From the NCBI RefSeq assembly GCF_036327775.1, contig NZ_CP109598.1, positions 1,984,001 to 2,048,000 on the forward strand: a DNA stretch of 64,000 nucleotides, given 5' to 3'. This document shows positions 44,290 to 51,314 of this stretch, piece by piece (within the stretch, counting starts at the first letter, position 1; every line of letters starts with the position of its first letter). The position numbers and the translations under genes were made by a program. Origin of the DNA: Streptomyces sp. NBC_01498 (lineage in GTDB: Bacteria > Actinomycetota > Actinomycetes > Streptomycetales > Streptomycetaceae). Under the pieces are notes generated by a model. That model saw only the letters and a program-made list of their open reading frames with translations, had not been told where the DNA came from and did no database searches.

Positions 44290-44473
44290 CCGTCGTTCGG
44301 ATCGGGCCGGATCGGGCCGGATCGGTGAGCGCCCGCCGTGTCAGCGGCCGATGTCGCGTCGGTGCCGTGGATCGCAAGGCGGAGGAGGGCGGCACGGCGG
44401 AGGCCGTGCCGCCCTCCCGAGCCGTCAACGGCGGCGAGGTGCGGCACCGGGGCACCCGAGCCCCGGCGGGATC
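44290..44473. repeat. Dispersed intergenic repeat, copy 2
   Basis: Counterpart of 17886-18070. This copy carries an extra CGGATCGGGC unit, so GGCCGGATC appears twice in tandem near 44300-44325. It ends 14 bp before the stop codon of the zinc-binding protein gene and may include its terminator: GGCACGGCGGAGGCC and GTGCCGCC can pair. Confidence 0.75.
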
Positions 44474-44486
44474 CACACGGCAGGTC

Positions 44487-44816
44487 CTAGAAGCGCGGCG
44501 CGTTGCGGGACCGCTGCACCCGGGAGGCGCGGCGGTCCTTCGCGTTCCAGCACGCCTTGTGCCAGTGCCGCCGGTCGTCCACGCCCCCGTACTCCGGCCA
44601 GGCCACCACGTGCGGCATGCCCGACGGGATCTCCTGGTCGCAGCCGGGGCAGCGGTAGCGCTTGCCCGCGGCGCTCGCGCCGGCCACGTTCCGCACCGCC
44701 CACTGCTCGCCCTGCCAGGACTCGGTCCGCTGGAAGCCGCCGTACCGGTCCGTCGCCTCACCGGCGTGGTCGGTCGGGCTCTCGCCGCCTCGGGGGCGGT
44801 TGCGGCGCGGGGACAC
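44487..44816 (-). CDS. Small zinc-binding (treble-clef) protein
   Basis: 109 aa; GTG at 44816 chosen because GAGGTG lies just upstream. The core reads RYRCPGCDQEIPSGMPHVVAW followed by RRHWHKACWNAKDRR: CxxC, then H..H..C, a zinc-ribbon or treble-clef arrangement. The N-terminal half is basic and Gly/Arg-rich. Actinomycete relatives are often labelled 'ATP/GTP-binding protein' without a P-loop; none is present here. Nucleic-acid binding is plausible. Divergent from the luciferase-like oxidoreductase. Confidence 0.75.
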   Translation of the reverse strand: MSPRRNRPRGGESPTDHAGEATDRYGGFQRTESWQGEQWAVRNVAGASAAGKRYRCPGCDQEIPSGMPHVVAWPEYGGVDDRRHWHKACWNAKDRRASRVQRSRNAPRF

Positions 44817-44965
44817 TTGACACCTCACGGGGCAGACAGCGCGGTTCCACTCCAGCGTACGGGCCACTCCGAGCGTGCCCCGCCCGGCGCCACCGGACGC
44901 CCCGGGGAGCGCGGCCACCCGCACGGCTCACTTGACGGACAATCGCAACAACGTCCACCACTGCC

Positions 44966-44980
44966 CGTGCCTTTGGCACG
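44966..44980. promoter_or_regulatory. Short palindrome upstream of the luciferase-like gene
   Basis: CGTGCC-TTT-GGCACG, 6-bp arms, between the divergent zinc-binding and oxidoreductase genes. A TTGACG hexamer lies about 30 bp upstream at 44934 and could be the -35 element, putting the palindrome near the start of transcription. Operator or attenuator stem. Confidence 0.4.
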
Positions 44981-45038
44981 TGTCAGACGTTAATGCCGAC
45001 AGAGGGGAGCAGTGTCAGCCACAAGGAGGCAAAGAACA

Positions 45039-46067
45039 ATGCGAGTTGGGGCTTTTGTACTGGCGGCCCAGTTTCCGGGCCAGGGCCAGGGAGAAGCGCT
45101 GCACAGAGCGGTGCGTACGGCGGAGGTCGCCGAGGAGTCGGGGCTGGACTCGGTCTGGCTGGCCGAGCACCACTTCGTCCCGTACGGCACCTGCCCGTCG
45201 GCCGTGACCCTGGCCGGTCTGCTGCTGGGACGCACCCGGCGTTTACGGGTGGGCACGGCGGTCAGTGTGTTGCCGAACATCCATCCGGTGGCCCTCGGCG
45301 AGCAGACGGCGCTGCTGCATCTGCTCTCCGGCGGGCGGTTCTCGCTCGGCGTGGGCCGGGGCGGGCCGTGGGTCGACCTGGAGGTCTTCGGGTCGGGACT
45401 GCGCGCGTACGAACGGGACTTCCCCGAATCCCTCGACCTGCTGCTGCGGTGGCTGCGCGAGCCGCGGGTGTCGGCGGACGGCGAGCGCTACCGGTTCCGC
45501 GAGGTGCCCGTCGTACCGAGGCCGGACGAGCTGATCGGGGACACCGGGGGCCCGGAGGTGGTCGTCGCGTGCACATCACCGGCGAGCGTGCGGCTGGCGG
45601 CCGAGCGGGGACTGCCGATGCTGCTCGGGATGCACTGCGGGGACGAGGAGAAGGCCGAGATGGTGGCCCTCTGGCGGACCCACGCCCGCGCGGCGGGCCG
45701 TACGCCCGAGGAGACGGACCGCGCCGGGCATGTCTCGGCGGGCGTGGCACAGATCGCCGACGGTCGGACCGAGGCGGCCGAGACGCTGGTGAAGGCCATG
45801 CCGGGCTGGCTGCGGCTGGGACTCGGCGCCCATGTGACGGTGGACGGCAGACCGCGCTCGATGCGCGATCCCGTGGAGTACACGGAGCTGCTGTGCGGGC
45901 TGCATCCGGTGGGGCCGCCCCGGCTCGCCGCCGACCGCCTCGCGGCCACGGCGGAACGGACCGGGATCACGCGTTTCGCGCTGCTCGTGGAGGGCTCCGG
46001 GGACCTCGCGGCGACGGAGGAGAACGTCAGGAGGATGGGGGCCGAAGTGCTGCCCCAACTGTGCTGA
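45039..46067 (+). CDS. LLM-class flavin-dependent oxidoreductase
   Basis: 342 aa, ATG with AAGGAGG upstream. Luciferase-like TIM barrel: VGAFVLAAQFPGQGQGEALH, LDSVWLAEHHFVPYG, LRVGTAVSVLPNIHPVALGEQTALL (split for length), FSLGVGRGGPWVD and the C-terminal RITRFALLVEGSGD-like strand. These enzymes bind FMN or F420; the F420-linked group is common in actinomycetes. Monocistronic; 240 bp downstream contain repeated CGGACCGT words but no gene. The reaction cannot be inferred. Confidence 0.9.
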   Translation: MRVGAFVLAAQFPGQGQGEALHRAVRTAEVAEESGLDSVWLAEHHFVPYGTCPSAVTLAGLLLGRTRRLRVGTAVSVLPNIHPVALGEQTALLHLLSGGRFSLGVGRGGPWVDLEVFGSGLRAYERDFPESLDLLLRWLREPRVSADGERYRFREVPVVPRPDELIGDTGGPEVVVACTSPASVRLAAERGLPMLLGMHCGDEEKAEMVALWRTHARAAGRTPEETDRAGHVSAGVAQIADGRTEAAETLVKAMPGWLRLGLGAHVTVDGRPRSMRDPVEYTELLCGLHPVGPPRLAADRLAATAERTGITRFALLVEGSGDLAATEENVRRMGAEVLPQLC

Positions 46068-46306
46068 CCCGGCGGCGCGACGGCGGGGCCCACATGGCGC
46101 GTCCCCCTGTTCGTCAGGGTGCTGACCCGGACGCGCGGGCGGTGGGCCCCCGGACCGGACCGTGAGGCGGGCCCGGACCGTCCCGTGGAATCGGACCGTA
46201 CGGCGCCGCTCGGACTGTCCGGCGGACCCCGGACCACGCCCGTCCGCCCCCGGACCGTCCGGCGGATCCCTGTGTCGGCCCAGGAATCCGCCGGGCACCG
46301 AAGCCG

Positions 46307-46699
46307 TCAGCAGTCCCGGAGCTCCGGCGACTGGTTGAGCAACTGCCCCCTGATGGAGGTGAAACGGGCGAGCCGCTCGTCGACCGAGGGGTCGAGCGGG
46401 AACACCGCGACCCGGTGGCAGTTCTGGAATGCGAGACGTACCCCGAAGTGACGCTGAAGCGCACCACGGATCGCGTCGCTGGCGAGTGCGCGCAGCAGTT
46501 GACCACGTGCCTGCTCGTCCGGCGGCGGCGTCTGGTTGTCGGCGAACTCTCCGCCGTCCACCCTCAGCTGAGCCACCAAGGAGCTGATCATCTCCCACGC
46601 GTACGGCAGGGAGGTCCGGACGCAGTCGACGAATTCGGCTTCGTCGACCTCGCCTCGCTCGGCCTGCTCCAACAGTGCCGGTGAGACGTCGAGCGACAT
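46307..46699 (-). CDS. SCO5389-family protein of unknown function
   Basis: 130 aa, ATG with AGGAG 6 nt upstream. Small acidic helical protein ([72 protein letters not shown]) with three cysteines and a C-terminal ELRDC. I recognise it as the conserved actinomycete family named after SCO5389. Divergent from nucS over 214 bp, a linkage that appears conserved from memory. No motif gives a function. Confidence 0.85.
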   Translation of the reverse strand: MSLDVSPALLEQAERGEVDEAEFVDCVRTSLPYAWEMISSLVAQLRVDGGEFADNQTPPPDEQARGQLLRALASDAIRGALQRHFGVRLAFQNCHRVAVFPLDPSVDERLARFTSIRGQLLNQSPELRDC

Positions 46700-46913
46700 G
46701 GGTTCTCCTCTCGCGACCCCGGAGAAACCGGGGCCTTACGGGCAGGGAAGGGGGAGACGACGACGCAGCGTGCACGAACGGCGACCTCCTGCATCCACGG
46801 TATGCGTGCTGTCCGGAGCGCACCAGGCGAATGGGAACACAACCGGCCACAAACGAAAGGGGCTTGAGGGGCGAATCGCGGCGGACGTCGGCAGTCGAGT
46901 AGCGTTGCGGACC

Positions 46914-47585
46914 ATGCGTCTCGTCATCGCCCGCTGCTCCGTCGATTACGCGGGCCGGCTCACCGCCCACCTGCCCATCGCCCCCCGCCTGATCCTGGTC
47001 AAAGCTGACGGGAGCGTGTCGATCCACGCGGACGACAGGGCGTACAAACCGCTCAACTGGATGTCGCCGCCCTGCGTCCTCAAAGAGGGCACGGGAGACG
47101 ATGTCGGAGTATGGACGGTCGTGAACAAGGCGGGCGAGAAACTGATCATCACGATGGAGGAAGTCCTCCACGACTCGTCCCATGAACTCGGCGTCGACCC
47201 GGGCCTGATCAAGGATGGCGTGGAAGCGCACCTCCAGGAACTGCTCGCCGACCGCATCGAGACACTGGGCGACGGTTACAGTCTGATCCGCCGCGAATAC
47301 CCCACGGCGATCGGCCCGGTGGACATCCTCTGCCGGGACGGGGCCGGCGCGACGGTCGCGATCGAGATCAAACGCCGGGGCGACATCGACGGCGTGGAAC
47401 AACTGACGCGCTATCTCGACCTGTTGAACCGGGACCCCCATCTCTCCCCGGTCCGGGGCCTGTTCGCGGCACAGGAGATCAAACCCCAGGCCCGCGTCCT
47501 TGCGACGGACCGCGGCATCGGCTGCGTGGTCCTGGACTACGACGCGCTGCGGGGCATCGAGGACGACAAACTGCGCTTGTTCTGA
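46914..47585 (+). CDS. nucS: Mismatch-specific endonuclease NucS (EndoMS)
   Basis: 223 aa. Non-canonical mismatch-repair nuclease of actinomycetes and archaea that cuts both strands at mismatches. N-terminal dimer/DNA-binding half ([36 protein letters not shown]). Catalytic Asp in [11 protein letters not shown], Glu-x-Lys in [13 protein letters not shown], then [13 protein letters not shown]. The last residues DKLRLF match the sliding-clamp-binding tail. TAGCGT at 46900-46905 lies 8 nt before the ATG, suggesting a leaderless transcript. Terminator hairpin at 47609-47643. Confidence 0.96.
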   Translation: MRLVIARCSVDYAGRLTAHLPIAPRLILVKADGSVSIHADDRAYKPLNWMSPPCVLKEGTGDDVGVWTVVNKAGEKLIITMEEVLHDSSHELGVDPGLIKDGVEAHLQELLADRIETLGDGYSLIRREYPTAIGPVDILCRDGAGATVAIEIKRRGDIDGVEQLTRYLDLLNRDPHLSPVRGLFAAQEIKPQARVLATDRGIGCVVLDYDALRGIEDDKLRLF

Positions 47586-47608
47586 GGGCTGTTGAGGAGG
47601 AGTGCGGC

Positions 47609-47643
47609 GGGGCGGTGAGCGGCGGGCAGCCACTCACCGCCCC
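47609..47643 (+). terminator. Terminator after nucS
   Basis: GGGGCGGTGAG (47609-47619) pairs with CTCACCGCCCC (47633-47643), 11 bp, 13-nt loop, followed by TTCGTCGT. Confidence 0.7.
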
Positions 47644-47752
47644 TTCGTCGTGCCAGGCACCGCCCCCCTGTGCCGAGACACGGGCCGACCCACTTCCCCG
47701 GAACGCCTCGTGATGGGCACACTTCCCTGAGCGACGGAGGGGCGGGGGCGCG

Positions 47753-48595
47753 GTGTTCTGGTCGGTGGAGTCGGAATTGATCATCGCCGGTTGGCTGGGG
47801 GCGTTCTTCGCCGTGGATGTCGCGCTGCGGGTGATCCGGTGGCGCGGGGGCCGCCGCGATCGCGCGTTCATCCGCCGGGCCACGGCCGAGGGCGTCTCCC
47901 CCGTGCGGGCGGCGTACCAGCGGTCTCACTGGTTGCCGGACGCGACCGAGGTCGCGCTCTGCGGTCTCCTCGCCGACGGTGTCGTCGAGGTCTCGGACGA
48001 CGGGCTGGTCACCGCGGTGGAGTCGGCGCCCGAGCCGGCGGATCCGGCCCTCCGCGCCCTGGTCGAGGCTCTCCGGTCGCGGGCGGCGACCGGCACACGG
48101 TTCCACGAGGTGCAGACGGAGGGGGAGTTCGGGGCGTTCCGTGCGCGCGTGAAGGAGGATGTCCTCCCCGTGAAGAAGTACAACGGGTCGCAGCGCGTGG
48201 GTCTGATCTGGTTCGCGTATCCCCTGGTCCTCGGTATGGGGCTGCACGGCGGCCGCTCCGGCGCCCCGGCGCCCGGCGGCATCGAGGAGCCGGAGTTCTG
48301 GGCGGGCCTGCCGCTGCTCGGCTGGCCGGTGCTGACCCTGTGGGCGGTCGCGACCTGGCGTGAGTCGTACACGGAGCGCCGGCCCCGCTTCGCCCGCCAC
48401 TGCCGCGACATCGCCGACGCCGAACTCGCCCGCGCGCCGGCACGGGACCGCAAGGCGCTGCGACTCCACCGGTCCAGGCCGGCCCCGCCCCGCGCTCCCG
48501 GGGCGAGCACATCGGGCCGTGCCCGGGGTGAGGGGAGCGACGACGCGGCGGACTGGACCGCGGACACGGGCGGCGACAGCTTCGACAGCGACTAG
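47753..48595 (+). CDS. TIGR04222-like membrane protein
   Basis: 280 aa, GTG start. One N-terminal helix (IIAGWLGAFFAVDVALRVI) and a pair near residues 150-200 (GLIWFAYPLVLGMGLHGG; LPLLGWPVLTLWAVATW). Between them is a soluble region with repeated short helices (VSPVRAAYQRSHWLPDATEVALCGLLADGVVEV, shortened) as in the actinomycete TIGR04222 family, but the usual Gly/Cys tail is absent. The C-terminus is Arg/Pro then Asp/Ser-rich. Function unknown. Ends 54 bp before the converging membrane protein gene. Confidence 0.6.
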   Translation: MFWSVESELIIAGWLGAFFAVDVALRVIRWRGGRRDRAFIRRATAEGVSPVRAAYQRSHWLPDATEVALCGLLADGVVEVSDDGLVTAVESAPEPADPALRALVEALRSRAATGTRFHEVQTEGEFGAFRARVKEDVLPVKKYNGSQRVGLIWFAYPLVLGMGLHGGRSGAPAPGGIEEPEFWAGLPLLGWPVLTLWAVATWRESYTERRPRFARHCRDIADAELARAPARDRKALRLHRSRPAPPRAPGASTSGRARGEGSDDAADWTADTGGDSFDSD

Positions 48596-48649
48596 GTCTC
48601 TTGGTGCGGGGTGCGTCCCGGCGCTCGCGGGGACCTGACCCCCGTACGC

Positions 48650-49153
48650 CTACGAGGTGCCGCGGGGCAGCGAGGACGCGACGGCTGCCGGCCGGGCCCG
48701 TACGACCCACAGGTACGCGCCCAGCCCGATCGCGCCGCGCGCCACGAAGTCGAGCCAGATCCAGAAGGTGTCCCATCCCTGGCCCCACAGGGGAAGCAGA
48801 CTCAGCACACCGGCGACGACGACGGCGCTCCCGTATCCGGCGAGAGTCGTCCGCCTTCGGCCCAGCCAACTGCCCAGAAGCCCGGCGGGAATCTGCACCG
48901 CCACATGGAAGGTCACGATCACGAGCGGCACGACGAGAGCGAGGAAGGGAGCGTCGGCGGTGGGATCGTCCGGCGGCGTGGCGTACGCGGCGTCCACCAC
49001 GTCCCACACCCAGGCGGGCGGCACGAGGAACGTGAGCACGAACACGGCGCCACTGAGATGCATGGCACCCACGTGCCGCCACACCGAGGCCCACCGAGAA
49101 CCCGCACCACGCCGGAATCTCACGGCAGTTGGCCGGTCGGCGCTCTCACCCAT
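48650..49153 (-). CDS. Four-helix membrane protein of unknown function
   Basis: 167 aa from the ATG at 49153, which has GGAGG 5 nt upstream; a GTG at 49165 lacks one. Helices: GAMHLSGAVFVLTFLVPPAWV, FLALVVPLVIVTFHVAVQIPAGLL, LAGYGSAVVVAGVLSLLPLW and FWIWLDFVARGAIGLGAYLWVV. Basic loops are inside, giving an orientation with both ends in the cytoplasm. No family recognised. About 300 bp after it (49154-49460) hold no gene that I can support. Confidence 0.6.
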   Translation of the reverse strand: MGESADRPTAVRFRRGAGSRWASVWRHVGAMHLSGAVFVLTFLVPPAWVWDVVDAAYATPPDDPTADAPFLALVVPLVIVTFHVAVQIPAGLLGSWLGRRRTTLAGYGSAVVVAGVLSLLPLWGQGWDTFWIWLDFVARGAIGLGAYLWVVRARPAAVASSLPRGTS

Positions 49154-49460
49154 GTCCGCCTCCACGTCGCCGGTGGTCCCGGCAGGTCATGGTAGCCGTC
49201 AGGGGGGACAGCAGTCGGGTCGCGTCACGGGCGCCGGGCCCTCTCGCCGTGCACGGCTGTGTACGGCCTTGGGGGGCCGCGAGGGCAGCAGAGGTCTGTT
49301 CGAGGAACTGGAGCCGGCCGAGGCACACGGCACGGATCTGGACGCGGCGGCACCGCGGCGGGCGGACGACGGTGCAGCGGAGTGAGCGTCCCGGTCAGCT
49401 TCCGCAGCCGTGGCCGGTCGCGGACTCTGCTTCGGCGGCTGTCGCCGAAGGGCCGGTGGC

Positions 49461-50123
49461 CTACTCGTGGTCTGTGCAGAGGTGGGCAGTCAGGGCCACA
49501 CATGCCCACTCCTCCCAGGCGTCGGGGGACCAGCCCCGGTCACGGACGAAGATCAGGTACAGCTCCGGGCTGAGCAGCCCGTACAACAGGTCGGCGGCGC
49601 GGGCGGCGTCGACGTCGGGGCGGGCGTCGGGCTTGGAGGTCAGCGCCTTCGCCGCGGCATGCTGGACGGTGTAGCGCGGGTCGGGGCCGGCCGGCCACTG
49701 CGCGGCGATCTCCGGGTCCGTGGCCGCCGCAGCCGCGATCAGCGGCATGATCGGGGCGACCCGGCCGAGGATGTCGCGTACACCCCGTACGTGGGCGCGC
49801 AGTTGCCCGGCCGCGGTGGGCTCGGCGCACGCGGCGCGGAACCAGTCGCGGTCCATCGTGGCGACCGGTTCGACGTCGCCCGCGATGGACGTGTCGATGA
49901 CGTCCTTGAACAGCGCGCGCTTGTTTCGGAACACGAAGTACACGGTCTGGACGGCCACACCCGCGCGATCCGCAACCTCCTGAAGGCTTGTCGCACCGTA
50001 CCCCTGCGCGACGAACAGGTCCCGCGCCGCCGCGACGATCTTCTCGCGAGTACGCCGCGAGCGCTCGGCCCTCTTGTCGGGGCGCTTGACGTTCTGTCCA
50101 TCGGATCCCTTGACCGCATCCAT
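49461..50123 (-). CDS. TetR-family transcriptional regulator
   Basis: 220 aa. HTH at about residues 25-72: TREKIVAAARDLFVAQGYGA and TSLQEVADRAGVAVQTVYFVFRNK. The ligand domain is larger than average and Ala-rich. The ATG follows TAGACT by 6 nt with no ribosome-binding site, so the mRNA should be leaderless. It is divergent from a methyltransferase gene over 63 bp that hold operator-like repeats; control of that gene and itself is the simplest reading. Confidence 0.92.
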   Translation of the reverse strand: MDAVKGSDGQNVKRPDKRAERSRRTREKIVAAARDLFVAQGYGATSLQEVADRAGVAVQTVYFVFRNKRALFKDVIDTSIAGDVEPVATMDRDWFRAACAEPTAAGQLRAHVRGVRDILGRVAPIMPLIAAAAATDPEIAAQWPAGPDPRYTVQHAAAKALTSKPDARPDVDAARAADLLYGLLSPELYLIFVRDRGWSPDAWEEWACVALTAHLCTDHE

Positions 50124-50138
50124 GCCGGGAGTCTATCT

Positions 50139-50168
50139 CTAGAGTTAGTCACTAGAGTTGAACTTTAG
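50139..50168. promoter_or_regulatory. CTAGAGTT operator repeats in the TetR/methyltransferase gap
   Basis: CTAGAGTT at 50139 and again at 50152, followed by AACTTTAG at 50161, which forms a near palindrome with the second copy (CTAGAGTT-G-AACTTTAG). The block abuts the TetR -10 element and precedes the methyltransferase ribosome-binding site (TTGGAGGAG). Confidence 0.7.
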
Positions 50169-50186
50169 ATTCTTGGAGGAGCAACG

Positions 50187-50813
50187 ATGAGTACGACTCG
50201 GACAGCTGCGGAGCTTGACCAAGAGGCGGCTGTGCGCCGCGTGTTGGAGGACTTCTACCGGGACGGCAAGCCGCCGTGGGACAACGGCATCACGCCGCCC
50301 GAGCTGGTGGCCCTGACAGAGGGGCCCGGCGCCCTGATGCCGGGCCAGGTCCTCGAACTCGGCTGCGGCACCGGGACCAACGCGGTGTACCTGGCCCGGC
50401 ACGGCTGGCGGGTGACTGCCGTCGACCTGGTCGACCGCGCGGTACGGCAGGCTCGGGAGAAGGCCGACGCCGCAGGAGCGGACGTCACGGTGCTGTGCGG
50501 GGACGCCACCCGTCTCGACGAGGTGGGCGTGCCCGGTCCGTACGACCTGTTCTTCGACCTGAGCTGCTACTGCGGGATTCCACCGCACCGCCGCGAAGCC
50601 TACGCAGCCGGCCTCACCAAGCGCGCCGCCTCCGGTGCGTGTCTGCTGATGTTCGGGTACGGGCCCGGGGCGTTTGACGACTCGTGGTCCGGCGTCACTG
50701 CGGACGAACTCCGCGCCAGGTTCGCCGGGTGGCAGCTGGACGACGTGACGCCCGGCACGAACCCGGTCCCGACTTTCTGGTTCACGCTGCGCCGCGGCGC
50801 CGACTCCGCGTGA
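50187..50813 (+). CDS. SAM-dependent methyltransferase (class I)
   Basis: 208 aa, GGAGGAG 6 nt before the ATG. Motif I VLELGCGTGTNAVYLARHGW, post-I acidic VTAVDLVDRAVRQAREKADAAG, motif for the adenine contact VTVLCGDATRLDEV, then YDLFFDLSCYCGIP. This resembles the thiopurine/tellurite-resistance (TehB-like) group, which methylate small toxic molecules. The divergent TetR gene with operators fits an inducible detoxification pair. Substrate unknown. Confidence 0.9.
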   Translation: MSTTRTAAELDQEAAVRRVLEDFYRDGKPPWDNGITPPELVALTEGPGALMPGQVLELGCGTGTNAVYLARHGWRVTAVDLVDRAVRQAREKADAAGADVTVLCGDATRLDEVGVPGPYDLFFDLSCYCGIPPHRREAYAAGLTKRAASGACLLMFGYGPGAFDDSWSGVTADELRARFAGWQLDDVTPGTNPVPTFWFTLRRGADSA

Positions 50814-50927
50814 ACTCAGTCGCGCCGGGGCGGCTTCGGGTGAGGGTGCGCGGCCGGTGGAGGCGGCGGTGCGCATCTGCTCCTCGGGCACTTCAAAGAG
50901 ATCGGCGATGCGCGCCACAGCGAGGCC

Positions 50928-51197
50928 GTGGAGATCAAATGGGGTGTCCATCCCCGTGGTGACGCGCGGGCGCGGTGGGTGGCGGGAGAGGAGCGGACAG
51001 CTCTGCTCGTACTCGTGAGTGGCCGCTTCCGCGTCGAACTGCCCGGCCGCAGTGTCCTGTTGGAGCGGCAGGGCGACTACGTCGTATGGGGGCGCGGTGT
51101 CGACCACTCGTGGGTCGCGGAGGAGGAGTCGGTGGTGCTGACGGTGCGGTGGCCGTCCGTGGCCGGGTACGCCGTGCCGGACCCGGCCTCGGCATGA
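50928..51197 (+). CDS. Small cupin protein, N-terminus uncertain
   Basis: 89 aa from the GTG used here. A cupin barrel is visible: IKWGVHPRGDARARWVAGEE, TALLVLVSGRFRVELPGRSVLLERQGDYVVWGRGVDHSW and VVLTVRWPS. Family members, sometimes mislabelled signal peptidase I, begin with a HFKEI segment. Here that segment (LGHFKEIGDARHSEAVE) is encoded in frame just upstream, yet no ATG or GTG exists between it and an in-frame TGA at 50841. Either a CTG start (50877) is used, or a frameshift has removed the original start, perhaps the GTG at 50869 in the neighbouring frame. Confidence 0.65.
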   Translation: MEIKWGVHPRGDARARWVAGEERTALLVLVSGRFRVELPGRSVLLERQGDYVVWGRGVDHSWVAEEESVVLTVRWPSVAGYAVPDPASA

Positions 51198-51314
51198 CCG
51201 CGCGGCCCCGGCGGGAACCGGAACGGCCGTACGGCGACGACCGGGCCGGTCGCCGGCCCCGGCCCCGGGAGCGTTCGTTGCCGGGGCCGGGGCCGTCGGC
51301 GGGGCCGGGGCCGC

